Positions 38,116-46,177 of a stretch of 64,000 nucleotides of DNA are shown piece by piece. The notes below the pieces were generated by a model. The model did not search any database. It worked only from the letters and a program-made list of their open reading frames with translations, and was not told the DNA's origin. Positions within the stretch are counted from its first letter, which is position 1. Each line of letters opens with the position of its first letter. The DNA comes from Sphingomonas sp. AP4-R1 (lineage in GTDB: Bacteria; Pseudomonadota; Alphaproteobacteria; Sphingomonadales; Sphingomonadaceae). A program made the position numbers and the translations under genes. The stretch covers positions 4,292,001 through 4,356,000 of the forward strand of contig NZ_CP053346.1 of the NCBI RefSeq assembly GCF_013113735.1. Direction: 5' to 3'.

Positions 38116-38849
38116 GCATCATCGTCTTTCCCGCGATCGATCTGAAAGGCGGCAAGGTCGTCCGCCTCGCCGAAGGCGATATGGATCGCGCCACCATCTA
38201 CGGGGATGATCCCGCCGCGCAGGCCAAGGCCTTCGCCGAGGCGGGCGCCGATCATCTCCACGTCGTCGATCTGGACGGCGCCTTCGCGGGCGAATCCGTG
38301 AACGGCGAGGCCGTGCGCGCGATCGTCGCCGCTTTCCCCGGCCGCGTGCAGCTGGGCGGCGGCATCCGCACCCGCGCCTCGATCGACAAATGGCTGGAGC
38401 TGGGCGTCGCCCGCGTCGTGATCGGCACGGCCGCGCTCGAGGATCCGGATTTGGTGCGTGAAGCCGCGCGCGATCTGCCCGGCCGTATCGTCGTCGCGGT
38501 GGATGCGCGCGACGGCATGGTCGCCACGCGTGGCTGGGCCGAAGTGTCGGAGCTGACGGCGGCCGATCTTGCCAACCGCTTCGTGGATGCGGGCGTCGCC
38601 AGCCTGCTCTTCACCGATGTCGGCCGCGACGGCCTGCTCAAGGGCTGCAACATCCGCGCGACCGTGGATCTCGCCCGCAAGACGCGCATGCCCGTCATCG
38701 CCTCGGGCGGCGTGGCCGGCCTCGTCGACATCGTCGATCTCGCGCGCAGCGCGTCCGAAGGGATCGAAGGCGTCATCACCGGCCGCGCGCTTTACGACGG
38801 CCGCCTCGATCTGGCGGCGGCGCTGCGCGTGGCGAAGGGCGGGAAGTGA
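38112..38849 (+). CDS. hisA: ProFAR isomerase
   Basis: A 245-residue (beta-alpha)8 isomerase converting ProFAR to PRFAR in histidine synthesis. [15 protein letters not shown] opens the barrel with the catalytic Asp; [27 protein letters not shown] (second catalytic Asp) and IASGGV are the phosphate- and substrate-binding loops. Overlaps hisH by four bases. Confidence 0.97.
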   Translation: MSIIVFPAIDLKGGKVVRLAEGDMDRATIYGDDPAAQAKAFAEAGADHLHVVDLDGAFAGESVNGEAVRAIVAAFPGRVQLGGGIRTRASIDKWLELGVARVVIGTAALEDPDLVREAARDLPGRIVVAVDARDGMVATRGWAEVSELTAADLANRFVDAGVASLLFTDVGRDGLLKGCNIRATVDLARKTRMPVIASGGVAGLVDIVDLARSASEGIEGVITGRALYDGRLDLAAALRVAKGGK

Positions 38850-38852
38850 GAA

Positions 38853-38996
38853 AGGGGTTCACGCAGAGACGCAGAGACGCAGAGAGGACTCGCCCGGCGC
38901 GCGGTGCCTCTCTCGTCTTTCTACCGACGAAGATGGGCCTGACGGCCGGGACAAGGGCGCACCTCTCCGCGCCTCCGCGTCTCCGCGTGAACCCTT
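38853..38996. repeat. Long inverted repeat inside the his operon, 'CACGCAGAGACGCAGAG' family
   Basis: A 144-base element with 35-base imperfect arms: aggggttcacgcagagacgc and following acgcagagagg on the left, cctctccgcgcctccgcgtc and following tccgcgtgaaccctt on the right. The left arm is a run of an 8-base unit, gcagagac. It fills most of the hisA-hisF gap. Confidence 0.85.
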
Positions 38997-39024
38997 GCTT
39001 CTTCCCTTCTCCGAGCTCGATCCG

Positions 39025-39798
39025 ATGACCGTCCGCACCCGCGTCATTCCCTGCCTCGACGTTGCCGGCGGGCGCGTGGTGAAGGGCGTGCAGTTCCTCG
39101 ATCTGGCCGATGCGGGCGATCCCGTGGAGCAGGCCAAGGTCTATGACGCCGCCGGCGCCGACGAACTGTGCTTCCTCGACATCACCGCCACGCACGAGGA
39201 TCGCGGCACGATCCTCGATGTCGTCGCGCGCACGGCCGAGGTCTGCTTCATGCCGCTCACGGTGGGCGGCGGCGTGCGGACCGCCGAGGATGCGCGCGCG
39301 CTGCTGCTGGCGGGCGCGGACAAGGTCGCGATCAACTCCGCCGCCGTCGCGCGGCCGGAGCTGGCGGCAGAACTCGCCGATCGCTTCGGCGCGCAATGCG
39401 TGGTCGGCGCGGTGGACGCCAAGGCGGTCGGGCGCGGCCGCTGGGAAATCTTCACCCATGGCGGCCGTCGCGAGACGGGCATCGACGCGATCGAACATGC
39501 CGTCCGTCTGGCCGAACTCGGCGCGGGCGAACTGCTCGTCACCTCGATGGATCGCGACGGCACCAAGGGCGGCTATGATCTGGCGCTCACCCGCGCGATC
39601 ACCGAGGCGGTATCCGTACCCGTGATCGCCAGCGGCGGCGTCGGCACGCTGGAGGATCTGGTCGCGGGCGTCACCGAAGGCCATGCGAGCGCGGTCCTGG
39701 CCGCCTCGATCTTCCATTTCGGCCAGCATACGGTGGCCGAGGCGCATGCGGCACTCGCGGCGGCGGGCCTGCCGGTGCGGCACCCCCAGCGGATCTGA
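39025..39798 (+). CDS. hisF: Imidazole glycerol phosphate synthase, cyclase subunit
   Basis: A 257-residue (beta-alpha)8 enzyme that with HisH makes imidazole glycerol phosphate and [58 protein letters not shown] and IASGGVG are the family boxes; Asp in CLDV and SMDRDG are the catalytic pair. It is separated from hisA by a repeat, and neither hisE nor hisI follows. Confidence 0.97.
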   Translation: MTVRTRVIPCLDVAGGRVVKGVQFLDLADAGDPVEQAKVYDAAGADELCFLDITATHEDRGTILDVVARTAEVCFMPLTVGGGVRTAEDARALLLAGADKVAINSAAVARPELAAELADRFGAQCVVGAVDAKAVGRGRWEIFTHGGRRETGIDAIEHAVRLAELGAGELLVTSMDRDGTKGGYDLALTRAITEAVSVPVIASGGVGTLEDLVAGVTEGHASAVLAASIFHFGQHTVAEAHAALAAAGLPVRHPQRI

Positions 39799-39853
39799 CG
39801 CGCCCCTTCGTTGGGCGTACGGAACAAAATCGGGCGGCGCGCATATTCACGCC

Positions 39854-40336
39854 ATGCTTCCGATCCTGATCCTGCTCGCCGCACAGGCCGCCTCACCGCC
39901 GCCCGAATCCCCCACCCTGAAGTCCCGCGCGGGCGAGGTCGTCCATAAGGGCGAGAATCTCGCCTCCACGCCGGCCGTCGACGTCGGCGCGAAGAAGATG
40001 GAGATTCCCGAGGTTCTCCAGCAGGCGGCGGTCAATCCCTACGCGGCCGCCGGCACCGCGAGCTGCGCGCAGATCAAATCCGGCCTCGCCAATCTGTCGG
40101 AAGCCTTGGGCCCGGATTTCGAGGCCGGCGACGACACGAAGGAAAATCGCGCAGGCAAGCTGGCGGAGGCCGGCGGCAAGTCGCTCGTCAACGGGCTCGT
40201 CCCCTTCCGGGGTCTGGTCCGCGAGATTTCGGGCGCGGCCCCGGCCGAACGCCGTCTCAACGCCGCGATCAGCGCCGGCCATGCGCGACGCGGCTTCCTG
40301 CACGGCGTCGCGATGGCGCGGAAGTGCAAGATTTAG
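39854..40336 (+). CDS. Exported hypothetical protein
   Basis: A 160-residue protein with a short signal-like start (MLPILILLAAQAAS). The rest is PPPESPTLKSRAGEVVHKG, a helical part with two cysteines (ASCAQIKSGLANLSEAL and MARKCKI) and GLVPFRGLVREISGAAPAERRL. The C-terminal part resembles small periplasmic proteins of sphingomonads by eye; no function is known. It lies 55 bases after hisF. Confidence 0.65.
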   Translation: MLPILILLAAQAASPPPESPTLKSRAGEVVHKGENLASTPAVDVGAKKMEIPEVLQQAAVNPYAAAGTASCAQIKSGLANLSEALGPDFEAGDDTKENRAGKLAEAGGKSLVNGLVPFRGLVREISGAAPAERRLNAAISAGHARRGFLHGVAMARKCKI

Positions 40337-40358
40337 GGGTCGATCGTCCAACACCCCC

Positions 40359-40443
40359 GTCATTGCGACCCCGGCCTTGTGCCGGGGGAAGCCATCCAGT
40401 CCTCCAGCGCGGGACTGGATGGCCTCGCTGCGCTCGCAATGAC
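40359..40443. repeat. Intergenic palindrome, diverged 'CATTGCGA' family
   Basis: Ends gtcattgcga and gctcgcaatgac match the repeat at 6330, but the inner part is ccccggccttgtgccggggg and gccatccagtc/gactggatggc. It sits between two convergent genes. Confidence 0.75.
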
Positions 40444-40500
40444 GATCTAGGCGAAGACGGCGAGCCGCCCGCCCCCGGCCGGGCGAACCGGGACCGCCCC

Positions 40501-41469
40501 TCAATCCGGATCCATCTCCACGCGATTGCGGCCGCTATTCTTCGCGCGATAGAGCGCCTCGTCGGCGCGCTGGAGCAGGCTGTCGCCCATTTCGCCCGGA
40601 CGCAGCGCCGCCACGCCCGCCGAAAAGGTGATATGCCCGATCGGCGTCTCGTTCGTGCGCGATTTGAAGTCGCGTTGGGCGAGTTCGGCACGGACGGCAT
40701 CGACGCGCGCCGCCGCCTCCTCCAGCCGCACGCCCTCGAACAGCATCACGAATTCCTCGCCGCCCTGCCGGCCGACGAACGCGCCCGTGCCCGCGCCCTC
40801 GCTCAGGCAATCGCCGACGAGGCGCAGCACCCGATCGCCCAGCGCATGGCCGTGCGTATCGTTGAGCCGCTTGAAATGATCGATGTCGCAGAAAGCGAGC
40901 GACAGGGCCTGATCGGCCGCGCGCGAGCTTTCCACCGCGCGCAGCAGCGCCGCCTCCAGCGCGCGGCGATTGGGCAGCCCGGTCAACTGGTCATGCTCGG
41001 CGGACTGGCGCGCATCCGCCAGATCGCGTTGCACCGATTCCAGTTCCTCGCCCATCGCGCGCAATTTCTCTTCGGCACCGCGCGCGCGCGCGATCATCGA
41101 GCGCGTCACGCCGATCAGCGCGGCGGTCACCTGCTCGCCGGCCTGCGCGCCGACCAACGCCTCCGCCTCGGCCGACAAGGCCTCGCGATACGCCTCCGCA
41201 TCGTCGGCCGAACGCCCGACCAGCAGCACCGCGCCATCGATTCGCGTCTGCGCCGTGGCGATCAGCTCCTCCAGGAGGCGGGTGAGGGTCTCGATCTCGC
41301 CGCCCGGCTCGGGCGCCACCGGCAGCGGTTCATCCTCTGGAGAAGGGACGGAAATTTCCGCTCCTTGCTCCTCGAAGCCGAGCATGTGACGCAGCCGGGA
41401 TCGCCATGTGGGCCCGGCGGGCTGCTTGGCCGCCTGAAGCGCGGCACCGAGGCGGGGATCGTATTCCAC
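40501..41469 (-). CDS. Soluble diguanylate cyclase (GGEEF)
   Basis: A 322-residue protein without membrane segments. A variable, helical N-terminal part (residues 55-155, including a coiled coil LRAMGEELESVQRDLADARQ) precedes a GGDEF domain with DQLTGLPNRRALE, CDIDHFKRLNDTHGH and GGEEF at 236-240. It should synthesise c-di-GMP; the RxxD I-site is absent. GTG start at 41467-41469 with a weak ribosome site. Divergent from chvI (about 120 bases between). Confidence 0.9.
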   Translation of the reverse strand: MEYDPRLGAALQAAKQPAGPTWRSRLRHMLGFEEQGAEISVPSPEDEPLPVAPEPGGEIETLTRLLEELIATAQTRIDGAVLLVGRSADDAEAYREALSAEAEALVGAQAGEQVTAALIGVTRSMIARARGAEEKLRAMGEELESVQRDLADARQSAEHDQLTGLPNRRALEAALLRAVESSRAADQALSLAFCDIDHFKRLNDTHGHALGDRVLRLVGDCLSEGAGTGAFVGRQGGEEFVMLFEGVRLEEAAARVDAVRAELAQRDFKSRTNETPIGHITFSAGVAALRPGEMGDSLLQRADEALYRAKNSGRNRVEMDPD

Positions 41470-41590
41470 GCCCGTATTGTTACGAGGTCAGTCCTAACAT
41501 TTTATGAGCCCGCCTCCATATTGGATGCAGCATTGAGACACGCGCATCCTTCGGATAGGAGGGCCGCGCGGCAACGGGACGAAGAGTGGA

Positions 41591-42295
41591 ATGGCCGGAG
41601 CGATCGCGCTCGTCGATGACGATCGCAATATTCTGACATCGGTGTCCATCGCGCTGCAGGCCGAAGGGTTCACCGTCCGCGTCTATTCGGATGGCGAAGC
41701 GGCGCTGAAGGCCCTGACCGAAAATCCGCCCGAGCTGGCCGTGCTGGACATCAAGATGCCGCGCATGGACGGGATGGAGCTGCTCCGCCGCGTGCGCGAG
41801 AAGAGCCAGCTGCCCGTAATCTTCCTCACTTCGAAGGATGACGAGCTGGACGAGGCGCTGGGCCTCGCCATGGGCGCGGACGATTATATCACCAAGCCGT
41901 TCAGCCAGCGGCTGCTGATCGCGCGCATCAAGGCGCTGCTGCGCCGGACCGAGCTGCGCGCCCAGCCCGAGGGCGAAGGCGAGCCGGTCGCCGAGAAGAT
42001 CGTGCGCGGGCGGCTGGAAATGGATCCGGCGCGCTATCGCGTGCTGTGGGAGGGCAAGGAGGTGACGCTGACCGTCACCGAATTCATGATCCTCGAAACG
42101 CTGGCCCAGCGACCGGGCATTGTGAAGTCGCGTGACCAACTGATGGACACCGCCTATCAGGATGACGTCTATGTCGACGACCGCACCATCGACAGCCACA
42201 TCAAGCGGCTCCGGCGCAAGTTCCGCGCCGTCGACTCCAGCTTCAAGGCCATCGAGACTCTCTATGGCATCGGCTATCGTTTCGCGGAGGAATGA
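41591..42295 (+). CDS. chvI: OmpR-type response regulator ChvI
   Basis: A 234-residue DNA-binding regulator. Receiver with acidic pocket LVDDDRN, phospho-acceptor Asp53 ([12 protein letters not shown]), LTSKDDE and KPF; then a winged-helix effector ([32 protein letters not shown] ... [11 protein letters not shown]). The [22 protein letters not shown] segment is typical of ChvI. With ChvG it controls envelope and acid responses in alphaproteobacteria. The kinase gene overlaps its 3' end. Confidence 0.93.
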   Translation: MAGAIALVDDDRNILTSVSIALQAEGFTVRVYSDGEAALKALTENPPELAVLDIKMPRMDGMELLRRVREKSQLPVIFLTSKDDELDEALGLAMGADDYITKPFSQRLLIARIKALLRRTELRAQPEGEGEPVAEKIVRGRLEMDPARYRVLWEGKEVTLTVTEFMILETLAQRPGIVKSRDQLMDTAYQDDVYVDDRTIDSHIKRLRRKFRAVDSSFKAIETLYGIGYRFAEE

Positions 42296-43826
42296 CGGGC
42301 TGGAAAGCTGGCTCGGCCGGCTTTCGCTCACCGCCCGCATCCTCGCCGTCAACATCTTCGCGCTGATCGTCCTGGCGGGCGGCTTCTTCTATCTGGACAG
42401 CTATCGCAGCCAGCTGATCGAGGAGCGCACCGATCAGGCCGAGACGGAGGTGCGGATGGCCGCGCGCGCCATCGCCACCGCGCCCGCCGACGAGCGCGCG
42501 CGGATGCTGACCGTGCTGGGCCAGGCCAATGAGGGGCGCTTCCGCTTCTATCCGGCAGCCGGCACCGCGCCGGTCGATGGCTGGGCGAGCGGCACGCCGA
42601 CCTACGAACTGCGCGATCCCTCCAGCGAGCCGTGGCAGCGCCACGTGGCGCGCGCGCTGGACCGCGCGATCGACAGCATCGTCGGCGCCGAAGTGCCCGA
42701 GCCGTTCGTGGAGCCCGCCCACGACACGCTGGCCGCCTGGCCGGAGGCGACGGCGGCGGCGCGCAGCCGCGAGGTGCAGTCGCATGTCCGCCGCGCGCCC
42801 GATCGCACGCCGGTCATCTCCGCCGCCATGTCCGTGCCCGGCGGCGGCGTGCTGCTGATGACGACCAACCAGCGCGACGTGGTCCGTACCGTGCGCGCCG
42901 AGCGCTTCTGGCTGGGCATCGTGCTGCTGGGCACGAGCGCGCTTTCGATCTTTCTCTCGATCTTCCTCGCCCGCACGATCGCGCGGCCGTTGCGCCGCCT
43001 CGCCATCGCCGCGCATCGCGTGCGCCTCGGCCGCTCGCGCGAAGTGCAGGTGCCGCGCCTGCCCGCACGCCGCGACGAGATCGGCACGCTCGCCCGCGCC
43101 CTCTCGGACATGAGCCAGGCGCTGCGCCAGCGGATCGACGCGACCGAGGCGTTCGCCGCCGATGTGGCGCACGAGATCAAGAATCCCCTCGCCTCGCTCC
43201 GGTCCGCCGTCGACAGCCTGGAGCGGATCGACGATCCCGATCTGCGCGCGCGGCTGGTGGCGATCATCCGCGACGATGTCGGCCGGCTCGATCGGCTCAT
43301 CACCGACATTTCCGAAGCCTCGCGCATGGACGCGCAGCTCTCCCGCGCGCGCTTCGAGACGATCGATCTCGGCACGATGATCGAGCAGCTCGTGGCCGGG
43401 CGCGACGAGCGCGGCGTCGCCAACGAGGTGCGCCTCGCCTTCGCGCGGCCGAATCGCGGCACCGCTTTGATCTTCGGCGACGGCCACCGGCTGGCGCGCG
43501 CGATCGAGAATCTGGTCGACAACGCCATCTCCTTCTCGCCCCCCGGCGGCCTCGTGCAGGTGGCGGCGACGCGCGACCGCGACGAAATCGTCGTCCGCGT
43601 CGAGGATGACGGGCCGGGCGTGCCCGAACATGCGCGCGAGGCGATCTTCAACCGTTTCCACTCGATCCGCCCCGAAGGCGAGGAATTCGGCCGCCACTCC
43701 GGCCTCGGCCTCGCCATTGCGAAGGCGATCGTGGAGGGTCATGGCGGCCGCATCTACGTGAGCGACCGCGACGGCAACGTGCAGGGCGCGCGCTTCACGA
43801 TCCGCCTGCCTGCGGCCCAACGATGA
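42264..43826 (+). CDS. chvG: Sensor histidine kinase ChvG
   Basis: About 520 residues. An N-terminal membrane span ([21 protein letters not shown]), a periplasmic sensor of about 200 residues, a second span ([21 protein letters not shown]), a HAMP region, then HisKA with His303 ([15 protein letters not shown]) and an ATPase domain ([40 protein letters not shown]). The ATG at 42264 overlaps chvI by 32 bases; the exact start is uncertain. Followed by a repeat and then the HprK-RapZ-PTS genes, the usual alphaproteobacterial order. Confidence 0.92.
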   Translation: MASAIVSRRNDGLESWLGRLSLTARILAVNIFALIVLAGGFFYLDSYRSQLIEERTDQAETEVRMAARAIATAPADERARMLTVLGQANEGRFRFYPAAGTAPVDGWASGTPTYELRDPSSEPWQRHVARALDRAIDSIVGAEVPEPFVEPAHDTLAAWPEATAAARSREVQSHVRRAPDRTPVISAAMSVPGGGVLLMTTNQRDVVRTVRAERFWLGIVLLGTSALSIFLSIFLARTIARPLRRLAIAAHRVRLGRSREVQVPRLPARRDEIGTLARALSDMSQALRQRIDATEAFAADVAHEIKNPLASLRSAVDSLERIDDPDLRARLVAIIRDDVGRLDRLITDISEASRMDAQLSRARFETIDLGTMIEQLVAGRDERGVANEVRLAFARPNRGTALIFGDGHRLARAIENLVDNAISFSPPGGLVQVAATRDRDEIVVRVEDDGPGVPEHAREAIFNRFHSIRPEGEEFGRHSGLGLAIAKAIVEGHGGRIYVSDRDGNVQGARFTIRLPAAQR

Positions 43827-43854
43827 GGGCGGTGCGCTTCGCCCGCCTCCCCAA

Positions 43855-43949
43855 TCCGTTCGCACTGAGCCCGTCGAAGTGCCGTTCTTCCTTCCCGGCC
43901 AGCGGGCAGCAGAGAAGAACAGTGCTTCGACAGGCTCGGCACGAACGGA
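43855..43949. repeat. Intergenic palindrome, 'TTCGTGCTGAGC' family
   Basis: Arms tccgttcgcactgagcccgtc and gacaggctcggcacgaacgga, with inner pairing cgaagtgccgttctt/agaacagtgcttcg. It splits chvG from hprK in an otherwise tight row. Confidence 0.75.
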
Positions 43950-43973
43950 TGGGCGGAGCGAAGTAAGCATTCG

Positions 43974-44417
43974 ATGTCGCTCGCACCGCCTCCCTCCGAA
44001 ACCCTCCACGCCACCTGCGTGGCGATCGACGGGCGCGGCGTGCTGATCCTCGGCCCTTCCGGCGCGGGCAAATCCGATCTCGCGCTGCGCCTGATCGATC
44101 GCGGCGCCGTTCTGGTGAGCGACGACGGTGTCGAGATCCGGATCGAAGGCGATCGCCCCCTCGCCCGCGCGCCGCACACCATCGCCGGCCAGATGGAGGT
44201 GCGCGGCCTCGGCATCGTCGCGATGCCCGCTTTGGCCGAGGCGCCCGTCGCGCTCTGCATCTCCCTCACCGCCCCGCGAGACCGTATGCCGCCCGATCCG
44301 CTCCCCACCACGCCCGTCGCCGCGCGCGCGATCCCCACGCTCGCGCTGGATCCGTTCGAGGCCTCCGCCCCGATCAAGGTGGAACGCGGCCTGGCGCTTT
44401 ACGGATTGCCCGCATGA
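43974..44417 (+). CDS. hprK: HPr kinase/phosphorylase, short alphaproteobacterial form
   Basis: A 147-residue protein corresponding only to the kinase domain of Firmicutes HprK (about 310 residues). Walker A is GPSGAGKS at residues 27-34, followed by LIDRGAVLVSDDGVEIR, and GQMEVRGLGIV matches the HprK signature. It should phosphorylate HPr on Ser, linking carbon/nitrogen PTS signals with regulation. Stop overlaps the rapZ ATG (ATGA). Confidence 0.92.
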   Translation: MSLAPPPSETLHATCVAIDGRGVLILGPSGAGKSDLALRLIDRGAVLVSDDGVEIRIEGDRPLARAPHTIAGQMEVRGLGIVAMPALAEAPVALCISLTAPRDRMPPDPLPTTPVAARAIPTLALDPFEASAPIKVERGLALYGLPA

Positions 44418-45385
44418 CCACGCCCGCCGCCGGCCCCACCCGCATCGTCGAGCCCAAGCGCGTCCTGCTCGTCACCGGCATGTCCGGCGCGGGCCGCACC
44501 ACCGCGCTCAAGAGCCTGGAGGATCTGGGCTGGGAAACGAGCGACAATCTCCCCCTCGCCTTGCTCGATCGCCTGCTGGCGAGCCCGCCCCCGCCGGGCG
44601 ATGTCGAGGATGATCGCCCGCTCGCCGTCGGCATCGACAGCCGCACGCGCGGCTTCGATGTCCATGCGATCCTGAAGCGCGTCGCCGCGATCCGGGCGGG
44701 CAAGCAACTCGCGATCGAAATCCTGTTCCTCGATTGCTCGGGCGCGGTGCTGGTCCAGCGTTTCTCCGCCACGCGCCGCCGCCACCCGCTGGCGCTCGAT
44801 CGCCCGGCCGAGGACGGCATCGTCGAGGAGCGCGCTTTGCTCAGCCCGCTGCGCGAGGCGGCCGATTATCTGATCGACACCAGCAGCCATACGACCAACA
44901 GCCTGCAGGGGGAGATTCGCGAGCGTTTCGGCGACGGGCCGGCGGCGGAGCCGACGTTGATGGTCACCTCCTTCGGCTTCTCGCGCGGGCTGCCGCGCGG
45001 CGCCGATCTAGTGTTCGACTGCCGCTTCCTGCGCAATCCGCACTGGGTGCCCGCGCTCCGCCCCGGCACCGGTCTGGATGCGCCCGTGGCGGACTATGTG
45101 AAGGGCGATCCGGTCTATGAAGAGGCCGTCTCGCGCTATGAGGAACTGCTTCTGCTGTTGCTGCCGCGCTACGCCGGCGAGGGAAAATCCTACATCAACA
45201 TCGCCATCGGCTGCACCGGAGGGCGGCATCGCTCGGTCCACGTGGCCGATCGCATCGGCCGCAGGTTGCGCGGGGCGGGTTTTTCCCCCACCATCGTGCA
45301 TCGTGATCTGGCGCATAAGACGTCAGACGCGGCGGAGGGAAAGCCGGAGGCTGGCAACGCGAACGACGTGACGGTGACTAGATGA
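44414..45385 (+). CDS. rapZ: RNase adapter / nucleotide-binding protein RapZ
   Basis: A 323-residue P-loop protein of the YvcJ/RapZ family. Walker A is GMSGAGRT at 22-29; LGWETSDNLPLALL, FGFSRGLPRGADLVFDCRFLRNPHW and IAIGCTGGRHRSVHVADRI are family boxes. Enterobacterial RapZ guides RNase E to GlmZ; in alphaproteobacteria the role is less clear. It is coupled by ATGA overlaps to hprK before and to the EIIA gene after, tying it to the PTS phosphorelay. Confidence 0.93.
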   Translation: MTTPAAGPTRIVEPKRVLLVTGMSGAGRTTALKSLEDLGWETSDNLPLALLDRLLASPPPPGDVEDDRPLAVGIDSRTRGFDVHAILKRVAAIRAGKQLAIEILFLDCSGAVLVQRFSATRRRHPLALDRPAEDGIVEERALLSPLREAADYLIDTSSHTTNSLQGEIRERFGDGPAAEPTLMVTSFGFSRGLPRGADLVFDCRFLRNPHWVPALRPGTGLDAPVADYVKGDPVYEEAVSRYEELLLLLLPRYAGEGKSYINIAIGCTGGRHRSVHVADRIGRRLRGAGFSPTIVHRDLAHKTSDAAEGKPEAGNANDVTVTR

Positions 45386-45789
45386 TCGGACTGGTGCTGG
45401 TGACCCATGGTCAGCTCGCGAAGGAATTCGTGCGGGCAATGGAGCATGTGGTCGGTCCCCAGCAGGCGATCGAATCGATCTGCATCGGGCCCGACGACGA
45501 TATGGAGGCGCGCCGCGCCGATATCGCCCGCGCGGTGGCCGCGGTCGATCTCGGCAAGGGCGTGATCCTGCTGACCGATCTGTTCGGCGGCACGCCCTCC
45601 AATCTGGCCATCTCGCTCATGGAGCCGGGTCGCGTCGAAGTCATCGCGGGTGTGAACCTCCCCATGCTCATCAGGCTGGAGGGTGCGCGTAAGATGATGA
45701 AGGTCCAGGCAGCCGTTGCGGCCGCACGCGAGGCGGGCCGCAAATATATCTCGGTCGCGTCCGAGGTGCTGGGCGAGGCCGCCGCGTGA
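45382..45789 (+). CDS. PTS EIIA component, mannose-family
   Basis: A 135-residue EIIA-Man-type protein. His9 in GLVLVTHGQLA is the phosphate site; LLTDLFGGTPSNLAISL and VIAGVNLPMLIR are typical. No EIIB, EIIC or EIID gene follows, so it is probably regulatory (PTS-Ntr-linked) rather than a transporter part. Overlaps rapZ by four bases and the HPr gene by four (GTGA). Confidence 0.93.
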   Translation: MIGLVLVTHGQLAKEFVRAMEHVVGPQQAIESICIGPDDDMEARRADIARAVAAVDLGKGVILLTDLFGGTPSNLAISLMEPGRVEVIAGVNLPMLIRLEGARKMMKVQAAVAAAREAGRKYISVASEVLGEAAA

Positions 45790-46061
45790 GTACGGGCGTC
45801 GAGCGCACGGTGCTGATCAGCAACCGGCGCGGCCTCCATGCGCGCGCGAGCGCCAAGTTCGTGACGCTGGCCAGTTCGCAATCCGCCTCGATCGAAGTCG
45901 CCAAGGACGGCAGCAAGGTCGCCGGCACGTCGATCATGGGCCTGATGATGCTGGGCGCCGCGCAGGGCGACACCGTCACGATCAGCGCGAGCGGCGACGG
46001 CGCCGACAAGGCGCTGGATGCGCTGTGCGGACTGGTGGAAGCCAAGTTCGGCGAGGAATAG
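45786..46061 (+). CDS. Phosphocarrier protein HPr
   Basis: A 91-residue HPr. The phosphohistidine is His18 in RRGLHARASAKF; the HprK target is Ser49 in GTSIMGLMML. The GTG start overlaps the EIIA stop. No ptsI gene is present in the window. It passes phosphate between enzyme I and EIIA. Confidence 0.95.
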   Translation: MSTGVERTVLISNRRGLHARASAKFVTLASSQSASIEVAKDGSKVAGTSIMGLMMLGAAQGDTVTISASGDGADKALDALCGLVEAKFGEE

Positions 46062-46082
46062 CCAGCGCGGGAGCGCTCTGTT

Positions 46083-46157
46083 CGTACTCCGGCAAAAGCC
46101 GGAGCCCAGGGCCCCGAACCTGACGCCTGTGGCTCTGGACTCCTGCGGTCGCAGGCG
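46083..46157. repeat. Intergenic palindrome, 'CTCCTGCG' family variant
   Basis: Left half gtactccggcaaaagccggagcccagg and right half ctctggactcctgcg-gtcgcagg oppose each other around a ccccgaacctgacgcctgtgg centre. It separates the HPr gene from the convergent GGDEF-EAL gene. Confidence 0.6.
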
Positions 46158-46177
46158 CGCCGAGCTCAAAACCCGCC

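Noticed and set aside
38853..38890. Short tandem gcagagac units as a CRISPR array
   Set aside because: Unit is only 8 bases with no spacers, and it forms one arm of an inverted repeat.
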